Below, piece by piece: positions 45,860 through 55,104 of a DNA stretch of 64,000 nt; position 1 is the first letter of the stretch, and each line of letters begins with the position of its first letter. Source of the stretch: Bermanella sp. WJH001 (GTDB lineage: Bacteria; Pseudomonadota; Gammaproteobacteria; Pseudomonadales; Oceanobacteraceae); assembly GCF_030070105.1 (NCBI RefSeq), contig NZ_JASJOO010000002.1, forward strand, positions 682,001-746,000, given 5' to 3'. The notes below the pieces were generated by a model. It was not told the origin of the DNA. It worked only from the letters and a program-made list of their open reading frames with translations, and searched no databases. The position numbers and the translations under genes are program-made.

Positions 45860-47482
45860 TTACAATCGGGCCACGCCGAATGAATTAGGTTGTAACGTGC
45901 GTGCTTGTGCTTCTTTACAAATACTTAAGCAGTAGCCTAAAACACGTCGAGTATCTCTTGGGTCTATGATGCCGTCATCCCAAAGGCGAGCGGTACCAAA
46001 TAGACTGGTCGATCCTGCATCTAATTTTTGCGCTGTGGCTAATTCAATGGTGTCCAGTACTTTAGGGTCTGGTTCCATGCCCATTTTGCGTTGTTTGTCT
46101 TCGGTAACAATACGCAACACCTTACCTGCTTGAGCACCACCCATTACCGCGGTTTTACTATTTGGCCAAGCAAAAATAAACCGTGGATCAAGCCCGCGAC
46201 CACACATGGCATAATTACCCGCACCGTATGAACCACCCACATTAATACTGATCTTTGGTACCTTGGCATTGGCCACCGCTTGAATCATTTTTGAGCCGTG
46301 TTTGATTACCCCATTTTGTTCGCTTTGAGTGCCCACCATAAAACCCGTGGTATTGTGAATAAATAACAGCGGCGTATTACTTTGCTCACATAACTGAATA
46401 AATTGCGCCGCTTTTGCCGCACCATTCGGTGTGATTGGGCCGTTATTACCGATAATGCCCACAGCGTGTCCTTCAATTTTGATGCGTCCACATACGGTTT
46501 GTTGGTCAAATTCATTTTTAAAATCCAAAAACTCTGAGCCATCCGCAATGCGCGCTAAAATTTCGCGCACATCGTAAGGTTGTTTTGCATCCGCAGGCAC
46601 CACCCCTAGTAATTCATCGGGTGAATAAAGAGGTTGCTCATATAAATTAGGTTTAAGTGCGTTGGGTTCTACTTGATCGTTCCAAGGCAGGCTTTGCATA
46701 ATTTCTCGTGCGATACGAATGCCATCTGCATCGTCTTCGGCTAAATACTCCGCGGTACCCGCTTTTTGGGCGTGCATATCTGCCCCGCCCAATTCTTCAT
46801 CCGTTGCTATTTCACCAGTAGCGGCTTTTAAAAGTGGCGGTCCCGCTAAAAACATTTTGGCTTTGCCACGAACTAAAACCACCCAATCCGATAAACCAGG
46901 CTGATACGCACCACCTGCCGTTGCATTCCCGTGCACCACGGTAATTTGAGGCAAGCCTTGAGCTGACATACGCGCTTGATTCGCAAATGCTTTGGCCCCT
47001 TTAACAAAAATATCCGTGGCGTAATTTAAATTTGCACCACCACTTTCTGACAAACTCACCACGGGTAAATTATTTTCTTGAGCAATTTCTTGAATACGTA
47101 ATGATTTATCTAACCCCGCAGGTGAAATGGTTCCACCTTTGATTGCGCAGTTATTCACTACAATCATGCAACGAATATTGGCCACATACCCAATACCCGC
47201 AATAATACCGCCCCCTGCTCCACTGCCGTCTTTATCGTCATGCATTTTATAACCAGCCAAAGCCATCACTTCTAAAAATGGCGAGCCTGCATCTAATAAA
47301 CGATTCAAACGTTCACGGGGTAATAATTTTTTACGCTGAATAAATTTTTCTTTACTGGACAATTCTTTTTCAATGACCTTTTGCTCGATCGCGCGAAATT
47401 CATCAATGCACGACTGCATAAATTCGCTATTGGTTTTAAAGCCTTGACCGTGTACATCAATTTCGGATTGCAATACTGGCAT
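45860..47482 (-). CDS. atuC: acyl-CoA carboxyltransferase, probable geranyl-CoA carboxylase beta (AtuC)
   Basis: A 540-residue carboxyltransferase subunit that transfers CO2 from biotin to the acyl-CoA. It contains the two oxyanion segments NATAGGAYQPGLSDWVV (about 193-209) and GGSYGAGNYAMCGRG near 410. The first has PGLSDW instead of the PAMADE that I recall in methylcrotonyl-CoA carboxylase, and resembles AtuC. AGGAGG precedes the ATG. It follows atuB with a one-base gap. A Phe-to-Gly change in the beta subunit is reported to separate the two carboxylases, but I could not place it unaided. Confidence 0.75.
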   Translation of the reverse strand: MPVLQSEIDVHGQGFKTNSEFMQSCIDEFRAIEQKVIEKELSSKEKFIQRKKLLPRERLNRLLDAGSPFLEVMALAGYKMHDDKDGSGAGGGIIAGIGYVANIRCMIVVNNCAIKGGTISPAGLDKSLRIQEIAQENNLPVVSLSESGGANLNYATDIFVKGAKAFANQARMSAQGLPQITVVHGNATAGGAYQPGLSDWVVLVRGKAKMFLAGPPLLKAATGEIATDEELGGADMHAQKAGTAEYLAEDDADGIRIAREIMQSLPWNDQVEPNALKPNLYEQPLYSPDELLGVVPADAKQPYDVREILARIADGSEFLDFKNEFDQQTVCGRIKIEGHAVGIIGNNGPITPNGAAKAAQFIQLCEQSNTPLLFIHNTTGFMVGTQSEQNGVIKHGSKMIQAVANAKVPKISINVGGSYGAGNYAMCGRGLDPRFIFAWPNSKTAVMGGAQAGKVLRIVTEDKQRKMGMEPDPKVLDTIELATAQKLDAGSTSLFGTARLWDDGIIDPRDTRRVLGYCLSICKEAQARTLQPNSFGVARL

Positions 47483-47483
47483 T

Positions 47484-48371
47484 TTAGGCCTCCTGCTTAT
47501 CTTTATTATTTTCTTGCAGCACTTCTGGCATCACCGCACGGTGGAAACCATTGTAAGGGGTATTATTTTTAGCTTTGGGTAATGGCCACATGCGATTACC
47601 TAAAGACGCGGCACCATCGATACGTAAAGTGGAGCCACTCACAAATGCAGATGCTTCACTTAACAAAAAGCTCACCGCACCACTCACTTCTGACTCTGTA
47701 CCCATGCGTGACAAGGGAACCGCTTGCTCTAATTTTGGGATAATGGCTTTAAACGCACCTTCGTAGGTATCCATGCCGCTTGAGATAATCCAACCCGGCG
47801 CAATGGCATTCACACGCACACCCGATTGCCCCCATTCAAAGGCTGCGGTTTTGGTGAAGTTTTCCATACCAGCACGCGCGGCACCAGAATGCCCCATGCC
47901 CGGCATACCGCCCCACATATCCGCAATGATATTGACGATGCTGCCACCGGTTTTCACCATGGACTGGTTGTAAACTTCACGGGCAAACAAAAAGCCCCCC
48001 ACCAGATTAGTTCGCACAACCGTTTCAAAGCCTTTTTGATTAATCGCCGCTAAAGGTGCTGGATATTGCCCACCAGCATTATTAAGTAAGCCATGAATCA
48101 CGCCGTGTTTCTCTTTGATGGCTTTTACAGTGGCTTTTACAGATTCTTCTTCTCGAATGTCACATGCCCAATAATCGGCGCTGCCACCATCTTCAATGAT
48201 TTCGGCTTGCACCTTTTGTAATTTGTCTTCTTTGCGGCCAATCAACACCACATGAGCACCGAGATGACTTAGCTCATGGGCACAACAACGGCCAATACCA
48301 CTGCCACCACCGGTCACAACCATCACTGTATTGGCAAATAAATCTGGTTTAAAAACGCTGTTATATGACAT
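47484..48371 (-). CDS. atuB: SDR family oxidoreductase (AtuB-like)
   Basis: A 295-residue Rossmann-fold protein with the dinucleotide motif VTGGGSGIGRCCAHE (about 19-33) and the NNAG motif at about residues 96-99. The usual YxxxK catalytic pair appears to be replaced: the segment reads HSGAARAGM, with neither Tyr nor Lys. It might be a 2,4-dienoyl-CoA reductase-like SDR or non-canonical. It is first in the operon, and GGAAG precedes its ATG. The name rests on gene order. Confidence 0.7.
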   Translation of the reverse strand: MSYNSVFKPDLFANTVMVVTGGGSGIGRCCAHELSHLGAHVVLIGRKEDKLQKVQAEIIEDGGSADYWACDIREEESVKATVKAIKEKHGVIHGLLNNAGGQYPAPLAAINQKGFETVVRTNLVGGFLFAREVYNQSMVKTGGSIVNIIADMWGGMPGMGHSGAARAGMENFTKTAAFEWGQSGVRVNAIAPGWIISSGMDTYEGAFKAIIPKLEQAVPLSRMGTESEVSGAVSFLLSEASAFVSGSTLRIDGAASLGNRMWPLPKAKNNTPYNGFHRAVMPEVLQENNKDKQEA

Positions 48372-48390
48372 TTTGCTTCCTTAACAACCA

Positions 48391-48420
48391 CTAAACGGGC
48401 TTGTATTTCACACCGTTTAG
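48391..48420. promoter_or_regulatory. inverted repeat upstream of atuB
   Basis: CTAAACGG and CCGTTTAG are perfect eight-bp arms with a 14-base spacer, 20-49 bp upstream of atuB. A candidate operator. Confidence 0.45.
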
Positions 48421-48449
48421 GCTCAGTTTTAATTCAATAAAACCACACT

Positions 48450-48467
48450 ACCAAGCAAGCGCTTGGT
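48450..48467. promoter_or_regulatory. AtuR-type operator candidate
   Basis: ACCAAGC-AAGC-GCTTGGT is a perfect seven-bp palindrome. It lies about 37 bp upstream of the divergent TetR gene and 79 bp upstream of atuB, the usual place for a repressor that controls both. Confidence 0.6.
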
Positions 48468-48503
48468 TTACAATACCAAATGTTTCATAAATAATGGCCA
48501 AAT

Positions 48504-49130
48504 ATGCCAATTCTTAAGGATTCAACTGTGGATGCAGTGCTAAACGAGCTAGTGGCCTCAGGTAAAATTACCGACCCACAGAGCGCCAAAGGCCGCTTGA
48601 TGCGGGCCGCTGCGCATTTATTTAAAACCAAGGGGTATGAGCGCACCACGGTACGAGAACTAGGTGCGGCTGTTGGCATTCAATCAGGTAGTTTGTTTCA
48701 TCACTTTAAAAGCAAAGAAGCCATTTTGTTATGTGTGATGGAAGAAACCATCATTATCAACATTGCTCGTATGCATGAGGCACTGAAACACGCCGACAGC
48801 GCAACCGATCGATTACTGGCGTTAATTACGTGTGAGCTTGCATCCATTCATACTGATACGGGTGAAGCAATGGGAGTTTTAGTTTACGAGTGGCGCAGTC
48901 TTAGCCAAGACAAACAAAAATACATTTTGCAGCTAAGGGATGAATACGAAAGCCTTTGGCTAAGCACCATTGAGCAAGGCAAAGCGCAGGGCAACATCAA
49001 TCACGATGGCTTTATTTTACGCCGCCTTTTAACTGGTGCCATCGGCTGGACCACCACTTGGTATCGACCTGATGGTAATTTGAGTTTAGAGGAGCTGGCG
49101 AAACAAACTCTCATGTTAGCCATTAAATAA
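48504..49130 (+). CDS. atuR: TetR-family regulator, probable AtuR
   Basis: A 208-residue TetR repressor. The helix-turn-helix is TTVRELGAAVGIQSGSLFHHFKSKEAIL (about 49-76), and the C-terminal domain is a helical ligand pocket. It is transcribed away from atuB across a 133-bp gap with two inverted repeats. In P. aeruginosa AtuR lies in the same position and represses the terpene operon. The sequence similarity is inferred from position more than from a diagnostic motif. Confidence 0.7.
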   Translation: MPILKDSTVDAVLNELVASGKITDPQSAKGRLMRAAAHLFKTKGYERTTVRELGAAVGIQSGSLFHHFKSKEAILLCVMEETIIINIARMHEALKHADSATDRLLALITCELASIHTDTGEAMGVLVYEWRSLSQDKQKYILQLRDEYESLWLSTIEQGKAQGNINHDGFILRRLLTGAIGWTTTWYRPDGNLSLEELAKQTLMLAIK

Positions 49131-49310
49131 TATGTCTAATAAATGAACACGTTATTTAAAACGTGATTCATTTCTGGAATTTTTTAAAGGGAAACGTTTA
49201 ATGAAAACCTTCCCCTTTTACCCTCTTTTATACCAATCTTAAATCTTAAATCTTGTTTTAAATCAGCTTTATTTACCTTAAAAAATAATAAGTTAGTTTA
49301 CGCCAAACAC

Positions 49311-49324
49311 TTGATTTAGATCAG
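49311..49324. promoter_or_regulatory. Anr/FNR-type box upstream of ompW
   Basis: TTGAT-TTAG-ATCAG matches the TTGAT-N4-ATCAA consensus at nine of ten bases. Its centre (49317.5) lies 41.5 bp upstream of the start predicted from the -10 element. Confidence 0.7.
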
Positions 49325-49346
49325 TTGTACCACTTTAGATTCTCCC

Positions 49347-49352
49347 TAATAT
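49347..49352 (+). promoter_or_regulatory. -10 element of ompW promoter
   Basis: TAATAT at 49347-49352 would set transcription near 49359. With the Anr/FNR box centred at -41.5 this is a class II arrangement. Confidence 0.55.
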
Positions 49353-49386
49353 GCAGAAAAACCCAAGGGAAATCTAAGGAAACCCC

Positions 49387-50055
49387 ATGATAAAAAAACT
49401 AAACGCCCCAGTTCTTTTAATCTCAGCCGCTATGTTATCTAGTGCACCTGCCATGGCTTATGAAGCTGGCGATATTTTGATGCGCGTGGGTACTGCATCT
49501 GTTAATCCTGAAAAAACATCCGATGACATTGATCAGGTTGCAGGCCAAGCGGTAAAAGCAAACGACAATACACAACTGGGTATTTCTGCAACGTATATGA
49601 TTACCGATAACATTGGTGTTGAAGTGCTAGGTGCCACCCCATTCACCCATGACATTACCGCTAAAGCCGGTACCCTGGGTGCGCCAGGAGCGGATATTGG
49701 TGAAGTAAAACACCTACCACCCACGGTTAGCGCCCAATACTATTTTATGGATAAAGCATCGGCCATTCAGCCTTATGTGGGCGGTGGTTTAAACATTACG
49801 GTTTTCTTTGATGAGAAAGCAGGCAAAGATGCACAAGCACTGGGTTATGACACGTTATCACTGGATGAGTCATACGGCTTAGCAGTACAAGCCGGGGTTG
49901 ATTACAGCATCAATGAAAATATGTTTGTGAACGCCTCAGCCATGTACGCCAAAATTGGCACAACCGCCACGCTTAAGGGCAGTGCGGGTGAGTTAACCGT
50001 TGATTACGATTTAGACCCTATGGTTTACCGCGTTAACTTTGGTTATAAATTCTAA
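49387..50055 (+). CDS. ompW: OmpW family outer-membrane protein
   Basis: A 222-residue outer-membrane protein with a signal peptide (MIKKLNAPVLLISAAMLSSA, cut after AMA). It then has the OmpW signature: GDILMRVGTASVNPE at the start of the mature protein, MYAKIGTTATLKGSAGEL, and the C-terminal strand VYRVNFGYKF ending in Phe. OmpW forms a small eight-stranded barrel with a hydrophobic channel. An Anr/FNR box lies upstream. AAGGA precedes the ATG. Confidence 0.9.
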   Translation: MIKKLNAPVLLISAAMLSSAPAMAYEAGDILMRVGTASVNPEKTSDDIDQVAGQAVKANDNTQLGISATYMITDNIGVEVLGATPFTHDITAKAGTLGAPGADIGEVKHLPPTVSAQYYFMDKASAIQPYVGGGLNITVFFDEKAGKDAQALGYDTLSLDESYGLAVQAGVDYSINENMFVNASAMYAKIGTTATLKGSAGELTVDYDLDPMVYRVNFGYKF

Positions 50056-50075
50056 TAACCAAACAATTGAATATT

Positions 50076-50099
50076 AGCCCGCAGTTTGCGGGCTTTTTT
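50076..50099 (+). terminator. terminator of ompW
   Basis: AGCCCGCA-GT-TTGCGGGCT followed by a T-run, 20 bp after the stop. Confidence 0.87.
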
Positions 50100-50145
50100 A
50101 TGTCTGAATTTTAATCACAAAAATATGAGGCGACTAAAAAAACCG

Positions 50146-50763
50146 CTAAATATTTGCCCAATTCATCAGTAATGTATTCACTGATTTTTTGGGGGTTTTA
50201 GCCAGAGTTTTAATTTGCTCAAAACTTAAATCAAATGCGCCGTAGCGCTCTCCTATGTCTTCTAACATCGCTAGCCAAACCTTGGCCGTCATTTCTGCGT
50301 CATATAAAGCACGGTGAAATTCACCACCACTTTCCACCCTTGTATAGTTCACAAGTTCTCCTAACTTATGGCTATGCGCATCTTGAAACACACGGCGCGA
50401 CACCAACAACGAACACGAAAACTCCCCATCATAGTCACGACCTATGCGGGCAAGCTCCGCATCTAAAAAACGCTTATCAAATGATGCATTATGGGCAATT
50501 AAATTTGAGCCTTGAATAAAGTCTGCAAAGTCATGCATCACCTCTTCACAACTTAACGCATCAGCCAACATGAGATTGGTAATACCTGTGTAATCGGCAA
50601 TGAAACTCGACACACGAAACCCTGGGTTCATCAGGGCTTGAAATTTATCCACCACGTCACCGTTCTCTAAACGCACCGCACCAACTTCTATGGCGCGATC
50701 ACCCATATCTGGAGATAAGCCAGTGGTTTCAAAATCGAGAATAATTAAGGAGTCGGCGCGCAT
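50146..50763 (-). CDS. DnaQ-like 3'-5' exonuclease (DEDDh)
   Basis: A 205-residue single-domain exonuclease. It has the three DEDDh motifs: [11 protein letters not shown] at residues 8-18, [15 protein letters not shown] in the middle and [15 protein letters not shown] near 150. It is a stand-alone enzyme rather than the polymerase III epsilon subunit, judging by its length and lack of the C-terminal tail. It may trim DNA or RNA ends. It is monocistronic by position. Confidence 0.82.
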   Translation of the reverse strand: MRADSLIILDFETTGLSPDMGDRAIEVGAVRLENGDVVDKFQALMNPGFRVSSFIADYTGITNLMLADALSCEEVMHDFADFIQGSNLIAHNASFDKRFLDAELARIGRDYDGEFSCSLLVSRRVFQDAHSHKLGELVNYTRVESGGEFHRALYDAEMTAKVWLAMLEDIGERYGAFDLSFEQIKTLAKTPKKSVNTLLMNWANI

Positions 50764-50994
50764 ATTGGCTATCTTGGTGTGGTAAAAGTGCTGTTAAGTG
50801 TATCAAATATGCCCATAGATCAACACGCCAAAGTGATGCATAACGAATACTCTTAAGTATCTAAATCCTTTACAACCTCAATAGCTAATGCCTTAAATGA
50901 CTTCACAGTAAACAGCAGTTTGTAATCATCAGGAGTAACATTCTGCTTTTCAACTTGTTAAGATTGCTTCGTTTTAAACTCAAAGAGCAGAAGT

Positions 50995-52143
50995 ATGAAA
51001 GCGGCACTCTCACTTTTCATTCAGTTTTTTTTATTAGGCTGCACCAGCTTTGGCGGCCCAGCAGCACACCTAGGATATTTTAGAACCGTATTTGTAGAGC
51101 AGCGCAAATGGCTAAGCGATAACGAATACAGCCAGCTTATCGCCCTAAGTCAGTTCTTACCTGGGCCTGGGTCTAGTCAAGTGGGCTTTGCAATTGGCCT
51201 AAAAAAAATGGGGTTATTAGGCGGCCTATTAGCCTTTATTGGTTTCACGCTGCCCTCATTTGTGATCATGCTGGCCCTTGCACTTGGGTTAAGTCAATTT
51301 ACTCAAGCACCATTTGCCATTGAGCTGATCAGTGTTTTAAAAATCTTTGCTGTCTTTGTCGTACTGGATGCCGTTTTAGGTATGGCGAAAAACTTTTGCC
51401 ACAACACCCGCACCATCATTGTGGCGACCTTAACCGCCTGTGCTATTTGGCTGATACCAAATCCGTTCGTTCAAATCGCGTGTCTTTTGGTTGCAGCTGT
51501 TTATGGCAGCCTCGCATTAAAACAAACCTCACAAACAGGTATCGAGCATTCAAGCAAGATAACTTGGTGGCCACTTGTTATATTTGTTGGAATATTTGCG
51601 TTAATTTTAAGCGGAATATTGCCGTTACCCGAATTGTTTGAACAAACCTTTATTGCGGGCAGCTTAGTATTTGGTGGCGGCCATGTGGTACTGCCTTTAC
51701 TGCAAGATTATTTTGCAACAAACATGGGTGACAACGCTTTCATAACGGGTTATGCCGCGGCACAAGCGGTACCGGGCCCCATGTTTACCTTTGCTACATA
51801 CCTTGGTGCTCTGTCACACCCTCAAGCTTGGTTAGGTGCACTCATTGCTACTGCTGGCATATTTTTGCCTGGTTTTATTTTGATTTTAGCCCTGCACAAA
51901 CAATGGCAAACACTGGCCTCTAAACCAAACGTAGCGGGGCTGATCAGTGGTGTGAATGCGTCGGTTGTGGGTTTGTTATTCGCCACCCTGTATGACCCCA
52001 TTTTCACCTCCGCTATTCATGGCAAAGAAGATTTAGCCTTGGCTGTTATTGGTTTTGTTTTACTGCGTTTTATTAAACTGCCCATTCTTTGGATTTTATT
52101 GTTAGCGATTGGTGTCGCAAGCATTAAAACGTGGCTGATTTAG
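50995..52143 (+). CDS. chrA: chromate transporter ChrA
   Basis: A 382-residue membrane protein of the CHR family with two homologous halves. The first motif, LGCTSFGGPAAHLGYFRTVF, is at residues 14-33, and its repeat, GSLVFGGGHVVLPLLQDYF, is near 222-240. About ten to twelve helices are visible. The long, two-domain form exports chromate with protons, but homologues may act on other oxyanions. It starts 232 bp after the divergent exonuclease and is followed 90 bp later by the metallo-hydrolase. Confidence 0.9.
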   Translation: MKAALSLFIQFFLLGCTSFGGPAAHLGYFRTVFVEQRKWLSDNEYSQLIALSQFLPGPGSSQVGFAIGLKKMGLLGGLLAFIGFTLPSFVIMLALALGLSQFTQAPFAIELISVLKIFAVFVVLDAVLGMAKNFCHNTRTIIVATLTACAIWLIPNPFVQIACLLVAAVYGSLALKQTSQTGIEHSSKITWWPLVIFVGIFALILSGILPLPELFEQTFIAGSLVFGGGHVVLPLLQDYFATNMGDNAFITGYAAAQAVPGPMFTFATYLGALSHPQAWLGALIATAGIFLPGFILILALHKQWQTLASKPNVAGLISGVNASVVGLLFATLYDPIFTSAIHGKEDLALAVIGFVLLRFIKLPILWILLLAIGVASIKTWLI

Positions 52144-52233
52144 CATTAACCAGTCGCCAAATAGATTATTCACTAAATTGTAATATTAGGCAGACAAACT
52201 CCGCGTTGACCTAATAAAGCATTGAGGCTTATT

Positions 52234-53190
52234 TTGAAACACAACTTGCTACTTTTAAGCCTTTTATTAAGCCTGTGTTTGTTTAATCAAGCACAAGCTT
52301 ACAACTGCCCTATTGATGCTACAAAACCCGCAATTCGTTATTTAGGTGTAGGTGCGTTAGATATTCACTATCAAGGAACACGATTACTGACAGACCCGTT
52401 TTACAGCCCGCAATCACTTTGGGAAATTGCCAGTTTTACCCCTTACACACCTAACCACTCTCAAATAAAAACCGTACTGGGTTCAGCCAACCAGTCTGTC
52501 AATGCCGTACTCATTGGTCATGGTCATTATGATCACGCAGCCGATGCTCCTGCTATAAAGGAGTATTTAACCGACCATGCTCAAATCATCAGCAGTAAAA
52601 GTACTCAATTTTTATTAGCAAGCAAGATGCAGTCAAATCGGCTCAAAGGTTTAAATAAAGAAGAGTTTGGTCAGTGGCTAACAATTGCAAACGGCTGGGT
52701 ACGCATCATGGCCACACCATCTGAACACGCCCCACAAGCCTTAGGTATCAATTTATTTCCGCACAACCATGACCACGCACTGGAAGACAGCCCAAAATAT
52801 GTTTGGCACTGGACACAAGGCACGAACATAAACTGGCTCGTGGATTTTTTAGCCGCACCTAATAGCGAAGCGGTTGTTGAGCGCATATTCATACAAACAT
52901 CTGCGTCCGCCTTCCCTGTTGGCATTCCTGATATTCAGGATGGTATAGACATTAACAAAGTCTTTTTAGCAGCCGCATCGTTTGATCATGTAGACGATTA
53001 CCCCACCGGTTTAATTAAACAACTTGACCCAAAAAAGATTATTTTTATTCACTGGGAAAATTTCTTTAAACCTTGGTTTAACCAACCTGATGCACTTAGC
53101 TTAATCGACTTTGACAAGCTAATGAGTAATAGCACGCTGGCTAACCGCGCAAAAGATGCGTTAATCGGCCAGCCTGGGTTTTGCTACTAA
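52234..53190 (+). CDS. metallo-beta-lactamase-fold hydrolase, exported
   Basis: A 318-residue protein with signal peptide MKHNLLLLSLLLSLCLFNQA. It has the MBL metal motif HGHYDHAADA (HxHxDH). The frame is open to a TTG at 52222, but GAGG six bases before the TTG at 52234 makes that the better start. Its C-terminal half is atypical and I cannot name the substrate. It lies downstream of chrA on the same strand. Confidence 0.8.
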   Translation: MKHNLLLLSLLLSLCLFNQAQAYNCPIDATKPAIRYLGVGALDIHYQGTRLLTDPFYSPQSLWEIASFTPYTPNHSQIKTVLGSANQSVNAVLIGHGHYDHAADAPAIKEYLTDHAQIISSKSTQFLLASKMQSNRLKGLNKEEFGQWLTIANGWVRIMATPSEHAPQALGINLFPHNHDHALEDSPKYVWHWTQGTNINWLVDFLAAPNSEAVVERIFIQTSASAFPVGIPDIQDGIDINKVFLAAASFDHVDDYPTGLIKQLDPKKIIFIHWENFFKPWFNQPDALSLIDFDKLMSNSTLANRAKDALIGQPGFCY

Positions 53191-53198
53191 GATTAAGA

Positions 53199-54254
53199 TT
53201 AAGATTGTGAACCGGAGTCAAAGTCTGCTTCTTGTTTTAATTGTTTTAACAAACGAGTAGGTAGGTTTGTAATCATTAAGCTGTTGTTGCTTTGATTAAA
53301 TTGCACATCGCCACCTAACGCCATGGCTGAAAAACTTAAAGTGACGTCTTTATTTTTACCACTATAACGAATGTAATTCTTTAAGCTTTTACGATCAGGG
53401 ATAAACTCCGTTTTTTCACTCACCTCTACCTGAGCTTGTTCTGGGTTAGCCTGTCGAATTTCTTGGCGTTTTTGCTGCACAAATTGCTCAAACTTTTGTG
53501 GCGCTTGTTCATCTAATTCACTCGATAAAGCTTTAAACTCAACCGCCGCACCGTACTTGTCTTGCTCCATGCAAAACTCAACCACCTTTGTGCGAGTTTC
53601 GTTGGCTTTTTCTTCTGGCAATTCTTTTGTATACGCTTCGACGATTTTTAGGAACTCTTGGGTTTCTTGCTCAACATTGACCGTATCGCTAAAACCACAA
53701 AACTCACAAAATAAGTTTTGTACGGCTTTTTCACCCCGACCATAGCTGAAGCTTAGATATTTTTTTGCATCTCCCTGCTGTAACGCTGTGGTATCTAAGC
53801 AAAGGGCAAAGCCAGTATTAGAGAAGTCGATAAATCGAGTTTCAGTTAACTCTCCGTCATCACTTAACGCCACATTCGATTTTTCACGTAAGTGATACAC
53901 ATAAAAACGATCACCATCCGCTAACTGTTCAGCCATAAACGCTAAATAACCATCCACTTCATGTTGCGTATTATCGAATTTCTCACAAAACAGTTTGGTT
54001 AAACGCTGAGTTAACGACACAAAAGACTGCTTATTATTTAACCAATCCAGCATCAAACCTTTGAATTGTGGCGCTTCAGGGCCAAATTCACCGTAACGCT
54101 TACTGGCACGACCAATAAAGATATTACGCAATTGGGCCATGACTTTGGCGGCATGATCTTCTTTAAAGTCGTCTTTTTCTGAACATTTCACCAAGGCCCC
54201 TGCGGCCTTTGGGTCTTTATCAATTTGATGGGTAATAAAGTGGGTAACGGGCAT
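53199..54254 (-). CDS. yejK: nucleoid-associated protein YejK
   Basis: A 351-residue member of the NdpA/YejK family (335 in E. coli). It begins MPVTHFITHQIDKDPKAAGA and contains FIGRASKRYGEF and NSNSLMI-like stretches near the C-terminus. It associates with the nucleoid, but its role is not well defined. Its stop lies 8 bp from that of the convergent metallo-hydrolase gene, with no obvious terminator between them. Confidence 0.82.
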   Translation of the reverse strand: MPVTHFITHQIDKDPKAAGALVKCSEKDDFKEDHAAKVMAQLRNIFIGRASKRYGEFGPEAPQFKGLMLDWLNNKQSFVSLTQRLTKLFCEKFDNTQHEVDGYLAFMAEQLADGDRFYVYHLREKSNVALSDDGELTETRFIDFSNTGFALCLDTTALQQGDAKKYLSFSYGRGEKAVQNLFCEFCGFSDTVNVEQETQEFLKIVEAYTKELPEEKANETRTKVVEFCMEQDKYGAAVEFKALSSELDEQAPQKFEQFVQQKRQEIRQANPEQAQVEVSEKTEFIPDRKSLKNYIRYSGKNKDVTLSFSAMALGGDVQFNQSNNSLMITNLPTRLLKQLKQEADFDSGSQS

Positions 54255-54363
54255 AAATCACAACACACATTAAATAGGTGGGCGGATTCTAGCACACCCC
54301 TTGTGAGTAGGCTCAGATATGGCTAAAGTTGGCCATCATTAATACCCAGCTGATGACATTATC

Positions 54364-55104
54364 ATGCACCATTTATACAGCGCCTTTCGCACCCTAATGA
54401 ACCCAGGTTATCGCAAGTATATTCTGATCCCACTGGTGGCCAACTTAATTTTGTTTGTCATCTTGACGGCTATATTGGTCACATTATTTTCTGATGTGAT
54501 CAACATTGCCTTAAATTACATTCCTAGCTGGCTACACTTTATGGCTTGGATGTTTTGGCTGGTATTTGGTTTAGCACTACTGATTTTGTATGGATTAAGT
54601 TTCACTTTTATCACCAACTTAATCGCAGCACCGTTTAATGGTTTATTAGCAGAAAAGATTCAACGTGATCATGGTATTACCATGCCAGAGGGTGAAAGCA
54701 TGACCCAGATTATTATGCGCACGCTTTGGCGTGAGATCGTAAAACTAAGTTATTTTATTAGCTATGGCTTAGCTGTCGCACTGATTTTATTTTTAATTAG
54801 CTTTATACCTTTTGTGAATTTGATTGTGCCAGTGTTAGCCTTTATGTGGGGAAGCTGGTGCATCGCTATACAATATTTAGATTATGGCGCCGACAATTAC
54901 CAACAAGAGTTTAATGACCTGAAGAAGTTGGCCAAGCGCCCCACTTTTCATACATTCAGCTTTGGCGGAACCGTTACTTTATTAACCATGATTCCTGTTG
55001 TTAATATTTTTGTGATGCCACTTGCGGTGGCTGCAGGCACTCGATTTTGGATTAAAGACATCTACCCGTTAATTGAACAAAACAAACAAATCAAGCTGAC
55101 ATAA
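54364..55104 (+). CDS. cysZ: sulfate transporter CysZ
   Basis: A 246-residue membrane protein with four to five hydrophobic segments, the pattern PFNGLLAEKIQRDHG in the middle, and WCIAIQYLDYGADNY. This matches CysZ (253 residues in E. coli), which brings sulfate into the cell for cysteine synthesis. The ATG is 109 bp after the yejK start, divergent. The stop is followed at once by a hairpin belonging to the opposite-strand gene. Confidence 0.9.
   Translation: MHHLYSAFRTLMNPGYRKYILIPLVANLILFVILTAILVTLFSDVINIALNYIPSWLHFMAWMFWLVFGLALLILYGLSFTFITNLIAAPFNGLLAEKIQRDHGITMPEGESMTQIIMRTLWREIVKLSYFISYGLAVALILFLISFIPFVNLIVPVLAFMWGSWCIAIQYLDYGADNYQQEFNDLKKLAKRPTFHTFSFGGTVTLLTMIPVVNIFVMPLAVAAGTRFWIKDIYPLIEQNKQIKLT

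Noticed and set aside
40357-48371. Leucine degradation (liu) cluster
   Set aside because: No HMG-CoA lyase and no MerR regulator, and the gene order begins with an SDR followed by the carboxyltransferase; the terpene-type assignment fits better, though not proven.
49148-49165. CACGTT/AACGTG hairpin after atuR as a terminator
   Set aside because: Six-bp stem but no adjacent T-run; a weaker structure near 49187 is imperfect too, so no terminator is claimed.
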